NCBI GenBank assembly: GCA_039026235.1 | Contig: JBCCMQ010000001.1 | Coordinates: 868,001 to 932,000 of the forward strand | Reading direction: 5' to 3' | DNA length: 64,000 nt | Origin: JBCCMQ01 sp039026235 | Lineage (GTDB): Bacteria > Pseudomonadota > Alphaproteobacteria > Rhodobacterales > Rhodobacteraceae | Shown: piece after piece, positions 16,718-25,859 of the stretch | Layout: each line of letters starts with the position of its first letter | Position numbering within the stretch: the first letter of the stretch is position 1 | Notes under the pieces: model-generated | The model's input: only the letters and a program-made list of their open reading frames with translations | Told to the model about the DNA's origin: nothing | Database searches by the model: none | Made by a program: the position numbers and the translations under genes

Positions 16718-17146
16718 TCAGCCTCCCAAGGCGCGCGACGCAAGGGTCCGGATACGCTCGACCATCGCCCTAAGGCCGTTCGATCTCTGGGCCGACAGGT
16801 GGTCATGAAGGCCGAGACGGGCGAATTCCGCCCGGGAATCGACCCGGGTCACATCGTCCAGGGGCAAGCCGTCATAAAGCGCGCCAAGAATGGCTATCAG
16901 CCCCCGCACGATCATCGCATCGGAATCGCCGCGAAAGTGGAAAACCGCTCCTGATCCCTGCCCGTCGATTTCCGGATGCAGCCAAACCTGGCTGGCGCAT
17001 CCATCTACCTTGGTCGATGCCACGCGCAGCTCGCCTTCAAGCGGCGCCATGGCCTTGCCCAGATCGATCACGTGGCGGTATCGATCCTCCCAGTCCTCGA
17101 GAAACTCGAAGGTGTCGACAATCTCTTCGAAGGCGGGTGTGGCCAT
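16718..17146 (-). CDS. sufE: SufE-family Fe-S cluster assembly sulfur acceptor
   Basis: This 142-aa protein accepts persulfide sulfur from the SufS cysteine desulfurase for Fe-S cluster assembly. The active cysteine lies in KVDGCASQVWL, and the family pattern FEFLEDWEDRYRHVIDLGKAM opens the protein. The ATG at 17146 gives the normal length; a longer frame to 17236 has no SufE-like extension. It stands alone, away from a suf operon, and is divergent to the lipoprotein gene. Confidence 0.92.
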   Translation of the reverse strand: MATPAFEEIVDTFEFLEDWEDRYRHVIDLGKAMAPLEGELRVASTKVDGCASQVWLHPEIDGQGSGAVFHFRGDSDAMIVRGLIAILGALYDGLPLDDVTRVDSRAEFARLGLHDHLSAQRSNGLRAMVERIRTLASRALGG

Positions 17147-17277
17147 GGGGGCTCCTTGCGGCGGCAACGGGCGAGAGGTATGTCGTCTGAAAGACAAGGT
17201 CCAGCGCCCGCGCAAAACTTCTTGGCAAGGGCGCACGGGACGGACAGCGCGCGTGTTTGGCGTGCAACGGGGGGTTT

Positions 17278-17730
17278 ATGCGGCGCATTCTTTGTTTGGT
17301 TCTGCTTCTCGCGCTCGCTGGCTGCGAAAGCCGGTTCAATCCGTTCAATTGGTTTTCGGGGCGGGATGAACCGCTGCCATCGGCCGAAGCGACGCCCGAC
17401 CCTATCACCCTTGACCGGCGTCCGATGATCGCCCGAGTGGACACGCTGCAACTTGAAACAACCCGGGGCGGTCTGATCCTGATCGCCTACGGCACGGCGC
17501 CCACACCCGGCTACTGGGCCTCGGCCCTGCTGATCGAGAACCGCGGCCTGCCCCGCGATGGCGTCTTGACCTATCAGTTTCGCGTGGCGCGCCCACCGGA
17601 AGGCTCAGTGCCACCTGGCGCCCAGCCTGTGCGGATAACCGCTGCGACGCTGGTTGAAAACAGGCAGCTGGCCGGCGTCAGCCAGATTGTGGTGCGGTCC
17701 CAGTCTCAGGCGATCTCGGTGCGGCCCTAG
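17278..17730 (+). CDS. hypothetical lipoprotein
   Basis: A 150-aa protein starts at 17278 after a G-rich ribosome site. It has an N-terminal signal (MRRILCLVLLLALAGC) with a clear lipobox LAGC, so it should be lipid-anchored in the envelope. The mature part is about 130 residues, beta-rich in appearance, with no motif I recognise. It is convergent with rnd; the two stops are 31 bp apart and flank a small hairpin. Confidence 0.7.
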   Translation: MRRILCLVLLLALAGCESRFNPFNWFSGRDEPLPSAEATPDPITLDRRPMIARVDTLQLETTRGGLILIAYGTAPTPGYWASALLIENRGLPRDGVLTYQFRVARPPEGSVPPGAQPVRITAATLVENRQLAGVSQIVVRSQSQAISVRP

Positions 17731-17742
17731 CCGCCATACCCA

Positions 17743-17758
17743 GCGCAAGTCCTTGCGC
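17743..17758. terminator. small hairpin between convergent lipoprotein and rnd genes
   Basis: A 6-bp inverted repeat (GCGCAA / TTGCGC, 4-nt loop) lies between the two convergent stops. No T-run follows on either side, so it is only a candidate bidirectional terminator. Confidence 0.35.
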
Positions 17759-17760
17759 GC

Positions 17761-18921
17761 CTAAATGTCGATCAATGCAACGCTGCTGCCATTGGCCGTA
17801 AGCGCCACCTTGCCTTCACAAAGCCGAATGGCGTCACTCCCAAAGACTTCCTTGCGCCATCCGCCCAGGGCCGGGACATCGCGGATGCCCGATGCGATAA
17901 GATCCAGCTCGGCCGCAGTGGCCACAAGTTTCTGGGCCACGCCGGCCTGTTCGGATTTCGCCTTTAAGAGAACCCGCAGAAGATCGGCCAAAGCGGCATT
18001 GATTTGCAACCTATCGCGGCTTTTGTCGGGAACCGGCTGCTCCTCAGGCGGGCAGGCAAGACCGGCTTGCACTGCCTTTAGGATCCCATCCGCAATCTCG
18101 CCCTTGCGAGCCTCGCGCATCAATAGCCGCGATCTGCCAAGATCCTTGACGCTACCCGGTTTCGTCGATGCCAGCTCAAGCAGCGCATCATCCTTGAAGA
18201 CCCGGCTGCGCGGCACGTTGTGGGACTGGGCATGGTGTTCGCGAAACTTGGCAAGCTCGCGCACGACCGCCAGGAACTTGCCTGAATTCGTGCGGGTCTT
18301 TACGCGCTGCCAGGCCACTTCAGGATCAATGACGTAGGTCTCGGGCGCCAGTAGTCCGGCAAGCTCTTCCTCGACCCATTTGGTGCGTTTGGTCTTTTTC
18401 AGCTCGGCCGCCAGTGTCTCGTAGATCTGGCGCAAATGCGTGACATCTGCCAGCGCATAGGTTTTTTGCGCATCGCTGAGCGGTCGCCGCGACCAATCGG
18501 TAAAGCGCGATGTCTTGTCCAGCGGCTGGCGGGTGATCCGGCGCACCAGCGTCTCATAGCCCACTTGTTCACCGAAGCCGCAAACCATTGCGGCGACCTG
18601 AGTGTCGAAGAGCGGTCGCGGCAGCACGTTGCCTTCGATGTAGAAGATCTCCAGATCCTGGCGTGCGGCGTGGAAGACCTTGACCACCTTCTCGTTCCGA
18701 AAAAGCTCGTAAAGCGGCGTAAGATCCATATCCCCCGCGAGAGGATCGACCAGCACCGCGTCAATTTCCGTGTCCGTGCCGGGCAGCGCCAATTGCACCA
18801 GGCACAGCTTGGCGTAATACGTACGCTCACGCAGGAATTCGGTGTCGACGGTAACGTATGGGCCTTGTGCGGCACGTTTGCAAAAGGCGGCCAGCGCGTC
18901 GGTTGTGTTCAGGGTTATCAT
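17761..18921 (-). CDS. rnd: ribonuclease D
   Basis: This 386-aa 3'-5' exoribonuclease of tRNA processing has a DEDD exonuclease domain at the N-terminus (VDTEFLRERTYY; FHAARQDLEIFY; the YALADVTHL segment) and an HRDC domain following (about 205-290, ELAKFREHHAQSHNVPRSRVFKDD). The length and domain order match RNase D. It lies 88 bp downstream of purN on the same strand. The start at 18921 gives the conserved MITLNTTDALAAFC. Confidence 0.93.
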   Translation of the reverse strand: MITLNTTDALAAFCKRAAQGPYVTVDTEFLRERTYYAKLCLVQLALPGTDTEIDAVLVDPLAGDMDLTPLYELFRNEKVVKVFHAARQDLEIFYIEGNVLPRPLFDTQVAAMVCGFGEQVGYETLVRRITRQPLDKTSRFTDWSRRPLSDAQKTYALADVTHLRQIYETLAAELKKTKRTKWVEEELAGLLAPETYVIDPEVAWQRVKTRTNSGKFLAVVRELAKFREHHAQSHNVPRSRVFKDDALLELASTKPGSVKDLGRSRLLMREARKGEIADGILKAVQAGLACPPEEQPVPDKSRDRLQINAALADLLRVLLKAKSEQAGVAQKLVATAAELDLIASGIRDVPALGGWRKEVFGSDAIRLCEGKVALTANGSSVALIDI

Positions 18922-19009
18922 TCAGCGGGCGTGTGATCTGGGTCTTTGCTTTGTTCGTTTTTCCCCCACCATGACGGTGTAGGTTAGTCCTTTGCCAAAG
19001 AAAAGACCG

Positions 19010-19606
19010 TTATGCGGACAAGTCAAAACGGTCGCGCTGTCCAGACGCAAAGCGACGCAGCGTTTCCGGGTAAAGCCGATGTTCCAGGGGCAGTATCCGC
19101 CGGGCCAGAGAAACCGCATCGTCATCCGGCAGGATCGGCACCTGCGCCTGTCCCAGGATCGGCCCGGCATCAAGATCGGCAATCACCTCATGAACCGTGC
19201 ACCCGGCGACGCTGTCGCCGGCATCAAGCGCCCGTTGGTGCGTGTTGAGCCCCGGGTATTTCGGCAGCAATGACGGGTGGATGTTCAGCATCCGCCCGCT
19301 CCAGCCTTCCACGAATTCACCCGTTAAGACGCGCATGAAACCGGCCAGACACAGAATATCCGGCGCCCAACTGTCAAGTACGGACCCCACCGCATGTTCA
19401 AAGTCGTGGCGATCCGGATAGAACTTGTGGTTGACGGCAGCCACCGGCACATCCCGCTCCCGGGCCTTCGTCAGGCCCACGGCCGCAGGATTGTTGGACA
19501 AGACCCCCACGGGCACGGCAGGAAAATCCGGCGCCTCCATGGCATTCAGCAACGCTTCCATGTTCGATCCGCTGCCAGAGATCAGAACCGCGACGCGAGC
19601 GCTCAC
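19010..19606 (-). CDS. purN: phosphoribosylglycinamide formyltransferase
   Basis: This 198-aa enzyme transfers the formyl group from 10-formyl-THF to GAR in purine synthesis. The N-terminal VAVLISGSGSNMEALL, the catalytic Asn/His/Asp region (AGFMRVL; MLNIHPSLLPKYPG; THQRALDAGDSVAGCTVHEV; DAGPILGQ) are all present. It overlaps purM by 4 bp (ATGA at 19603-19606), so the two are translationally coupled. Confidence 0.96.
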   Translation of the reverse strand: MSARVAVLISGSGSNMEALLNAMEAPDFPAVPVGVLSNNPAAVGLTKARERDVPVAAVNHKFYPDRHDFEHAVGSVLDSWAPDILCLAGFMRVLTGEFVEGWSGRMLNIHPSLLPKYPGLNTHQRALDAGDSVAGCTVHEVIADLDAGPILGQAQVPILPDDDAVSLARRILPLEHRLYPETLRRFASGQRDRFDLSA

Positions 19607-20646
19607 CGCAGCGCCCCGATATAATGCACCCCCAATCCTTCGGTGATGTGGCCCACCTGAAACACGGTCTCACCGGCATCACGCAGCATCCCGGCGACGC
19701 TCGCTGCCGCGTCCGGTGCCACCACCAACGCCATCCCCAGACCGCAATTGAATGTCTTCAGCATCTCCTGCCCGTCCATTGCGCCGGACGCCTGCAACCA
19801 GGCAAAGACAGGCGGCATGTCCCAGGCACCGAGGTCGATTTCGGCGCCGCAGCTTTCGGGCAAGACCCGGGGCAAGTTTTCAGTCAACCCGCCGCCAGTG
19901 ATATGCGCCACTGCGTGCAGACCCTTGAGGCCGCGGAGACCGATCAGGGATCGGACATAGATGCGTGTCGGCGCGAGCAATGCCGCCCCGAGAGAGGTCT
20001 GCGCAAAAGGCGCCGGCGCATCCCAGCTTAACCCGGCCCGCGCCACAACCGAGCGCACCAGCGAAAAGCCATTCGAATGGACGCCGTCCGATGCCAGACC
20101 CAGAATGATATCACCCGGCACCACCCCGGCGGGCAGCGCTGCACCCCGCTCCATGGCGCCTACGGCAAAACCGGCAAGGTCATAGTCTCCGGCACTGTAA
20201 ATGCCCGGCATCTCGGCCGTCTCTCCGCCGATCAGCGCGCATCCCGCCTGACTGCATCCCTCGGCAATCCCTTCGATCACCTCGGTCGCGGCATCGACGT
20301 CCAGCTTTCCCGTGGCGAAGTAATCCAGAAAGAAAAGCGGCTCTGCCCCCTGGCAGATCAGGTCATTGACGCACATGGCGACAAGATCGATGCCAACCGA
20401 AGCGTGCTGGCCCGTGTCGATGGCTAGTTTCAGTTTTGTGCCGACACCGTCCGTGGCCGCGACCAGAACGGGATCTTCGTATCCCGCGCCCCGCAGATCG
20501 AACAGCGCGCCAAACCCGCCCAGGGACGACATGACGCCCGGTCGCTTGGTCCGCGCAGCAGCCGGTGCTATGCGCGCGACCAAAGCGTTCCCCGCTTCGA
20601 TATCGACCCCTGCCGCCTTGTAGGTCAGTCGCTCGTCCTGCGCCAT
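19603..20646 (-). CDS. purM: phosphoribosylformylglycinamidine cyclo-ligase (AIR synthetase)
   Basis: This 347-aa enzyme closes FGAM to AIR with ATP. The N-terminus YKAAGVDIEAGNALV, the glycine-rich LVAATDGVGTKLKLAI, and the GGETAEMPGIY and ITGGGLTENLPRVLP motifs are diagnostic. It precedes purN with a 4-bp overlap. The start at 20646 is 117 bp from the divergent tRNA gene. Confidence 0.96.
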   Translation of the reverse strand: MAQDERLTYKAAGVDIEAGNALVARIAPAAARTKRPGVMSSLGGFGALFDLRGAGYEDPVLVAATDGVGTKLKLAIDTGQHASVGIDLVAMCVNDLICQGAEPLFFLDYFATGKLDVDAATEVIEGIAEGCSQAGCALIGGETAEMPGIYSAGDYDLAGFAVGAMERGAALPAGVVPGDIILGLASDGVHSNGFSLVRSVVARAGLSWDAPAPFAQTSLGAALLAPTRIYVRSLIGLRGLKGLHAVAHITGGGLTENLPRVLPESCGAEIDLGAWDMPPVFAWLQASGAMDGQEMLKTFNCGLGMALVVAPDAAASVAGMLRDAGETVFQVGHITEGLGVHYIGALR

Positions 20647-20763
20647 TTGCCCGCCAGTTCGTTGCCTTGCCGCTCCGATAACGCCTCATCAAGGCCACTG
20701 CAACGCCCCTGCCCGCGCGCATGCTTGACCGCACGGGCTGGTCTGGTAAGCGGTGCAGACGGC

Positions 20764-20840
20764 GGGCCTGTAGCTCAATTGGTTAGAGCAGAGCGCTCAT
20801 AACGCTTTGGTTGGGGGTTCAAGTCCCTCCGGGCCTACCA
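20764..20840 (+). tRNA. tRNA with CAT anticodon, probably tRNA-Ile2 (lysidine-modified)
   Basis: The 77-nt gene folds as a full cloverleaf: acceptor GGGCCTG paired with CGGGCCT, D-arm with GGTTAGAGC, a 5-bp anticodon stem around loop CTCATAA, T-loop TTCAAGT, and an encoded CCA end. The anticodon CAT is shared by Met and Ile2 tRNAs. The acceptor pairs C4-G69 and C5-G68 are those recognised by TilS lysidine synthetase in E. coli tRNA-Ile2, so I favour an isoleucine tRNA reading AUA. An elongator Met tRNA is the alternative. Confidence 0.9.
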
Positions 20841-21095
20841 AATCTGAACAAAAATCTGGCCGGCTCCGGCCCAATCCTTTTGGCGTCGAAGGGTACCCAA
20901 GCTGCACGCGGCATCATGACTGGTGCGCCCAAAGAGGCGACCGGAGAGCCCCGCAGTTTATGGGCAAATCTAATGCAAGCGTTCACGCAGGTCATAGCCA
21001 TGCAAGCGCTTGCAGCACCGAAATGCATGGGATCGTGGAACATTTTGTGTACTGTGAAAGCGGACTGGTAAAGATTGGGCACGGGGGGCCTTTTC

Positions 21096-22247
21096 ATGAA
21101 GCGCCGGACTTTTATTGCATCCCTGGCAACGCCGTTTTTGGTTGGCTGTGCAACGACATCCGGAACGGTCTTCCAGAATTCCGCAGGTGACTTCGATGAG
21201 TTGCGCGAGGAATTTAGAGAGACGGGACGCGTTGAAGGTCTTTCGCTCAGACAGGTGCGGCAGCAGCGCGGAATAGACATCGGCGCCACACTTCCACACA
21301 CGTTCCATGCCTATGGCCGAAGCATGCCCGAGGGCGCCTGGAATACTGTCCAGAACGAATTCAGCTTGGCCACTCCCGAGATAAATCTCGAGTGGTGGGA
21401 AGAATGGCGGTATCCCGAAAATCAAAGGGACATTGTGAGGCTTGCGAATTCCGGGAAAAAGATACGCGGGCACAATCTGTACTTCTACTTGTGGCTCCCC
21501 GACCCCGTGAAGCAAATGGCCCAGGATGGGAGTGTATCTGCCGGCCAGTTGGGTGACTACATTTACGAGAAAGCATCGGCGCGCGTTAGGCGGTGGGGTA
21601 ATCAGGTTTCGTATTGGTCAATCAACGAGACGATGAACTTTGGTGGCGGACCCGGTCTCAGAATAGACCCAGTGACGCGCAAGCTGGGCATGGACACCTT
21701 TCGGATACTCGTGGCTGCTGTAAAAGACAGCTATCCCAACAAACCTGTAGAGTTAAACGACTTTGCAGTTGAACGTTCGGGTACGCAAATGGACCGGCAT
21801 GTTGTGAATGTCGTCGATTACCTTGACAACTATGGCCTGTCGATTGACCGGGTCGGCTACCAGTGTCACATCGACTGGCGCGGCGGTCGAAAAGATTTCT
21901 CTGCCGCGGCCGTCGTGAGTTCCGCACAGCGCATGCAGCGCCTGGGCCTCGATATTGCCATCACAGAGATCGACGTGGATGATCGAGGGTTTTCGGGCGA
22001 CGCGCCCGGTCGAGATGAGTTTGTGGCCAGGTCCCTGTACAACGAACTGATGCGACTGCGAGAGGTACCAAGCTTGGTCGAAGTATCCACCTGGTCACCA
22101 TTCGACATCGACAACTGGATCCGAAGAAATGACAAAACGAGCCCTGGTTTTTCGGATGCGCGTTCTGCTCAATCCAAGTGCGGGTGGTTTGACGAAAACT
22201 ACAATCGCAAGCTGTCCTATTACGCCGTCTGCAAAGCACTCTCGTAA
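21096..22247 (+). CDS. GH10 endo-beta-1,4-xylanase-like lipoprotein
   Basis: This 383-aa protein resembles glycoside hydrolase family 10. The acid/base Glu178 lies in YWSINETMNF (family WxxxNE) and the nucleophile Glu291 in DIAITEIDVDD (family ITELD). The RGHNLYFYLW segment corresponds to the family GHTLVWH strand with the first His shifted. It begins MKRRTFIASLATPFLVGC: a twin-arginine-like RRTF motif and a lipobox ending at Cys18, so it is probably exported folded and lipid-anchored. Length and motifs fit a single catalytic domain without carbohydrate-binding modules. The gene follows tRNA-Ile2 by 255 bp, and its DNA looks less GC-rich than neighbouring genes, suggesting acquisition at a tRNA locus. 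Activity on xylan is inferred. Confidence 0.75.
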   Translation: MKRRTFIASLATPFLVGCATTSGTVFQNSAGDFDELREEFRETGRVEGLSLRQVRQQRGIDIGATLPHTFHAYGRSMPEGAWNTVQNEFSLATPEINLEWWEEWRYPENQRDIVRLANSGKKIRGHNLYFYLWLPDPVKQMAQDGSVSAGQLGDYIYEKASARVRRWGNQVSYWSINETMNFGGGPGLRIDPVTRKLGMDTFRILVAAVKDSYPNKPVELNDFAVERSGTQMDRHVVNVVDYLDNYGLSIDRVGYQCHIDWRGGRKDFSAAAVVSSAQRMQRLGLDIAITEIDVDDRGFSGDAPGRDEFVARSLYNELMRLREVPSLVEVSTWSPFDIDNWIRRNDKTSPGFSDARSAQSKCGWFDENYNRKLSYYAVCKALS

Positions 22248-22528
22248 ATTCACTCGATCTAACGGCGGCGCTTTCAATGGCGGGAGCATGGGTGGCGAAC
22301 CCTCGCTGCCATGTGTCGCCGCCACCGAACGGTCGGTGCCATTGGCTACCGGCTGCCAGGCGGCGGTCATGCATCAAGCCTGTTACGGATGACTGTCGTC
22401 GTTGACGCGCTGTCCTTTCAAGCCCTGCCGGTTTTACTTGGCCAAGCCCGCGACGTCGCGGCATCTTTCGCGCACCAATCGGCCCAGTCACGGGTCACAC
22501 GCCGATGGGTTTGCCTTTGGTCTCGACC
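22248..22528. other. 281-bp gap after the GH10 gene
   Basis: I see no convincing gene, repeat or terminator here. Short open frames on both strands have no recognisable motif. It may contain decayed sequence, but nothing identifies its origin. Confidence 0.4.
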
Positions 22529-22960
22529 TCAGTCCTGGCCATAGCCGTCGGGGTCCGCTGGCGTATTCAGCAACGTGCCTTCGTATTCGGTAAGGTCGTC
22601 ATGCAGATGAAGCCATGGCAGTTTGCTTTGCCGGTTGACGTGAAACGTCGGCTCAAAATCTTCCGGATTTTCCATCGATGCCGCGTAGAGATGCATACCG
22701 CCGGGATAGTGATCAGCCTCGAAGCCCATCGGTGATCCGCAAGTGCCGCAAAAGTGCCGGAAAACACCCTTGGAGCTTTCGAATATGCGCGGTTTGTCCC
22801 CGGTCCACTCAAAACTGGAAATCGCTACGCCCAGCCAGGCCACGACCGGTGCCGCACAGTTACGACGGCAATCGTCGCAATGGCAATAGCAGGTCCAGCT
22901 TGGGTTGCCCGTGAAGGTCCAGCTTGTGCGCTTGCAGAGGCAATGACCTCGTGTTGTCAT
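22529..22960 (-). CDS. GFA-family (glutathione-dependent formaldehyde-activating-like) protein
   Basis: This 143-aa protein has the zinc-binding pattern of the Gfa/CENP-V fold: CLCKRTSW near the N-terminus, CYCHCDDCRRNCAAP in the middle and FCGTCGSPMGFEAD further on. Many family members are annotated as formaldehyde-activating without proof, and the substrate here is unknown. The ATG at 22960 starts the homologous region; a longer frame to 23044 has no family homology. It lies 141 bp downstream of the sensor kinase on the same strand. Confidence 0.8.
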   Translation of the reverse strand: MTTRGHCLCKRTSWTFTGNPSWTCYCHCDDCRRNCAAPVVAWLGVAISSFEWTGDKPRIFESSKGVFRHFCGTCGSPMGFEADHYPGGMHLYAASMENPEDFEPTFHVNRQSKLPWLHLHDDLTEYEGTLLNTPADPDGYGQD

Positions 22961-23101
22961 GCGTTTAAACCCTTTAGTCCCTGCATCCTGGCATGCCACG
23001 AAAGCCCGCCCGACGATGCTGAATTTTGGACCGATGAAGGACAAAAAACGTCAGCTGATCCGCGTCCCGACCAACTTTGCTTTGTGTGCGGAAGGGCGCG
23101 C

Positions 23102-24418
23102 CTACCGTGCCAGGATCAAATCCGCCTGCAGGCCGCCCAGAGCATCGCTTTCACCCAGGCGCAGGGTTCCACCGTGGCTACGTGCAATATCGATCGCAAT
23201 GGACAGGCCAAGGCCGACGCTGGTACCCCGGTTCTGATTGCGGGCGGGATCGAGTCTCGCAAAGGGTTTCAGCGCCGTTTCGCGGTCTTCGGGCGGAATA
23301 CCGACACCGTCATCTTCAACCCGAAAGCGCACGGCCCGCTCAAACAGGGCGACACTGACACGGCAGGATTTGGCATAGCGCACGGCGTTGACGATCAGGT
23401 TGTCGATCGCGCGTTCAACGGCCATGGGCCTGAGCGAAACCAGCGTACCATGGGCGCCGGCGGCCAGCGACACGTCATGGCCGGACCTTCGGGCCTTTTC
23501 GACAACGTTTTCGGCCAGCAGAACCGGGTCCACATCCTCAAGCGCGTCCAGAGCATTGCCGCGCGCAAAGTCGAGGAAGGTGTCAAGCAATTGCTCCATG
23601 TCCTCGACGTCGCGCATCATGGGTTCAGCGTCCTGTTCGTCGATCAGCGACAGACCCAGTTTGAGCCGCGTGAGCGGCGTCCGAAGGTCGTGGCTTACCC
23701 CGGAAAGCATCAACGTGCGTTGGTCGATTGCCCGCTCGATCCGACCCCGCATGTCCAGGAAGGCATTGCCGGCAGAGCGCACCTCGATCGCACCCGATGG
23801 GCGATAGCGGACCGACTGACCGCGCCCGAAGGCTTCCGCCGCCGCCGCCAGCCTTTTGATCGGCCGCAACTGATTGCGCAGAAAAATGAAGGCAATGATC
23901 GTCATCAAAAGCCCAAGGGTGATGATGATGACGATCAGCTGGTGGGGGTTCGAGGCCGACACCCGCCGCCGATTGAAATCAAGTGTCACCAGCTCGTTTT
24001 CGCTGGCGAGCATGACGGTGACCCTGCGGCTGTTGCTTTCAAGGTCGATCCCCTGGACACCCACGACGCCTTCGCGCAGCGTCTTTATGACGATCCGGCC
24101 CGAAAGATCCCAGAACCAGCGGGTGTCCACGGTCGGCCCCTGACCGTCAAAACCCACCTGGATATCCAGCGGGCTGGCAAGACGCGCGACCCGCTGCTCG
24201 GCCACCTCAACCGTGTCAGAGGTCGCGACAGTTTCCAGCAAAAGGTTGATCTCCAGCACAATGTTGCGGGTCATCAACTCAGTGACACCCTCAAAGTGGC
24301 GCTGTACAAAAACAAATGACACGACCAGCTGAATGGTCACGACCGGCACGATCAGGATCAGCGCCGCACGGCCATAAAGGCTTCGTGGCAACAGCAGTTT
24401 CAGCCAGTTGGATCGCAT
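23102..24418 (-). CDS. EnvZ-like sensor histidine kinase without an adjacent regulator
   Basis: This 438-aa membrane kinase has a first membrane helix at about 18-40, a periplasmic domain of about 110 residues, a second helix (about 155-180), a HAMP linker (FLRNQLRPIKRLAAAAEAFGRG), a HisKA domain with the phospho-His in MLSGVSHDLRTPLTRLKLGL, and a HATPase domain (NLIVNAVRYA; DDGVGIPPED; GTSVGLGLSIAIDIA). The overall plan is EnvZ-like. The ATG at 24418 has AAAGGT just upstream; the longer frame to 24550 is not supported. No response-regulator gene adjoins it, so its partner is encoded elsewhere or outside the window. The divergent neighbour is an MBL hydrolase. Confidence 0.88.
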   Translation of the reverse strand: MRSNWLKLLLPRSLYGRAALILIVPVVTIQLVVSFVFVQRHFEGVTELMTRNIVLEINLLLETVATSDTVEVAEQRVARLASPLDIQVGFDGQGPTVDTRWFWDLSGRIVIKTLREGVVGVQGIDLESNSRRVTVMLASENELVTLDFNRRRVSASNPHQLIVIIITLGLLMTIIAFIFLRNQLRPIKRLAAAAEAFGRGQSVRYRPSGAIEVRSAGNAFLDMRGRIERAIDQRTLMLSGVSHDLRTPLTRLKLGLSLIDEQDAEPMMRDVEDMEQLLDTFLDFARGNALDALEDVDPVLLAENVVEKARRSGHDVSLAAGAHGTLVSLRPMAVERAIDNLIVNAVRYAKSCRVSVALFERAVRFRVEDDGVGIPPEDRETALKPFARLDPARNQNRGTSVGLGLSIAIDIARSHGGTLRLGESDALGGLQADLILAR

Positions 24419-24458
24419 ACCTTTTGGTACCCGCGCAGGCGGGCAGAGGGAAGATGAA

Positions 24459-25346
24459 ATGGACGAGCCGCGGATTGAGGTGCTTGAGGACGGATTGCGC
24501 CGGCTGGTAGCCCCGAACCCGGGACCGATGACCTTTCGAGGCACCAACACCTATCTGGTGGGCTGGCACGAACTGGCCGTCATCGACCCCGGCCCGGACA
24601 GCGCCGCCCACATGGAAGCCATTCTTGCGGCCTGCGGCGACGGTGCGCGCATCACCCATATCCTCGTGACCCACAGCCATCTGGATCACAGCCCCCTCGC
24701 CCGCCCCCTGGCCCGGGAAACCGGTGCGAAGATCCATGCGTTCGGGCCCCACGACGCCGGGCGCCGGACGGTGATGAAGGATCTCGCCCGCACCGGCCTT
24801 GCGGGCGGCGGCGAAGGGATCGACGCCGATTTCCGGCCCGATGAACGGCTGGAGGACGGCGGCCTAATCACCGGGGACGGATGGCAGATCAGCGCACTTC
24901 ACACGCCGGGGCATCTGTCCAACCACATGAGTTTTGCCTGGCGGGGTGCCCTCTTTTCCGGCGACCATATCATGGGCTGGTCGACTTCGCTGGTCTCGCC
25001 CCCCGACGGTGATCTGAGGGCCTTCATGCGGTCCTGCGATCGCATCGCGGCGCGGACAGACCGGATCGCATATCCCGGACACGGTGATCCGGTTGCGGAC
25101 CCCGCCGGCCGCGCCCGAGACCTGATCTCTCACCGGAAGGCCCGCGAAACCCAGATCCTTGCCGCGCTGACCCGGGGGCAGACCACGCTAGAGGGGCTGA
25201 CGCGTACGGTCTACACCGACCTCGACCCGCGCCTTTTGGGTGCCGCGACCCGCAACGTGCTGGCCCACCTGATCGATCTCTGGGAAGGCGGCACCGTCAC
25301 CGCCACCCCCACACTCGGCGCATCCGCGCGATTTGCCCTTGCGTGA
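24459..25346 (+). CDS. MBL-fold hydrolase, LACTB2-like
   Basis: This 295-aa metallo-beta-lactamase-fold protein has the metal motif HxHxDH (THSHLDHS, His72/His74/Asp76/His77), further ligands in LHTPGHLSNH and FSGDHIMGW, and YPGHGD. The N-terminal NPGPMTFRGTNTYLVG and a C-terminal winged-helix-like region (about 225-290) match the LACTB2-type subgroup. Members include nucleases and thiol-ester hydrolases, and the substrate here is not evident. It starts at 24459, 40 bp from the divergent kinase start. tRNA-Asn follows. Confidence 0.82.
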   Translation: MDEPRIEVLEDGLRRLVAPNPGPMTFRGTNTYLVGWHELAVIDPGPDSAAHMEAILAACGDGARITHILVTHSHLDHSPLARPLARETGAKIHAFGPHDAGRRTVMKDLARTGLAGGGEGIDADFRPDERLEDGGLITGDGWQISALHTPGHLSNHMSFAWRGALFSGDHIMGWSTSLVSPPDGDLRAFMRSCDRIAARTDRIAYPGHGDPVADPAGRARDLISHRKARETQILAALTRGQTTLEGLTRTVYTDLDPRLLGAATRNVLAHLIDLWEGGTVTATPTLGASARFALA

Positions 25347-25419
25347 TCCGGGCCACGGCGATTTTTTCGACATCGCCCTCTGGACGGCCAAATCCGGTCT
25401 TGCTATAGGCCGCCGGTGT

Positions 25420-25494
25420 TCCGGCGTAGCTCAGCGGTAGAGCAGTTGACTGTTAATCAATTGGTCGTAGGTTCGATCCCTACCGCCGGAGCCA
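25420..25494 (+). tRNA. tRNA-Asn (anticodon GTT)
   Basis: A 75-nt cloverleaf with acceptor TCCGGCG/CGCCGGA, anticodon loop CTGTTAA (GTT), T-loop TTCGATC and encoded CCA. Discriminator base G, as usual for tRNA-Asn. Confidence 0.95.
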
Positions 25495-25859
25495 AAAACT
25501 CCAAAGTCTCGGTGCGCTAGTCGCGCGCGCCTTCATTTATTTGGCAGCTTGCGTGCACCTCCAGCACGCAACAAGGTCTCTACCGTATTCGTACCTTTTG
25601 GCACAGGTTGCGCCACTTTCTGCGCACAGCGGACAGCCGTTCTTTGGCGGCCACCTCCTAGGATGAATTTGTCATGTTGAACCACAAAGGCCCTTTTGCA
25701 TTTTTGCACTCACAGTGAAGTTCCCGTGGGCCCATAACGCCTGCCACAACTCCAAGTCTCCCCCGTCCTTCACACGGCTTCGTGCGTCTCTGCGAGTTGA
25801 CTTTCGTTGACACCGGGCGGGACCCGCGACTAAGCCGCGCTGGCATTGAAGGAGACGCC
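25495..25859. other. 365-bp intergenic region after tRNA-Asn
   Basis: No gene is supported. The region must hold the promoter of the CoA-transferase operon; a TTGACA-like hexamer lies near 25807, but no confident -10 is paired with it. No integrase, direct repeat of the tRNA 3' end or phage remnant was seen. The ribosome site GGAGA precedes the ATG at 25860. Confidence 0.4.

Noticed and set aside
22754..24319. 521-codon plus-strand frame opposite the sensor kinase
   Set aside because: Antisense to a clear histidine kinase; composition is His/Arg/Gln-rich shadow sequence with no domain.
20764..25494. Genomic island between tRNA-Ile2 and tRNA-Asn
   Set aside because: No integrase, no repeat of either tRNA 3' end and no phage gene was found; only the GH10 gene looks foreign, so an island is not supported.
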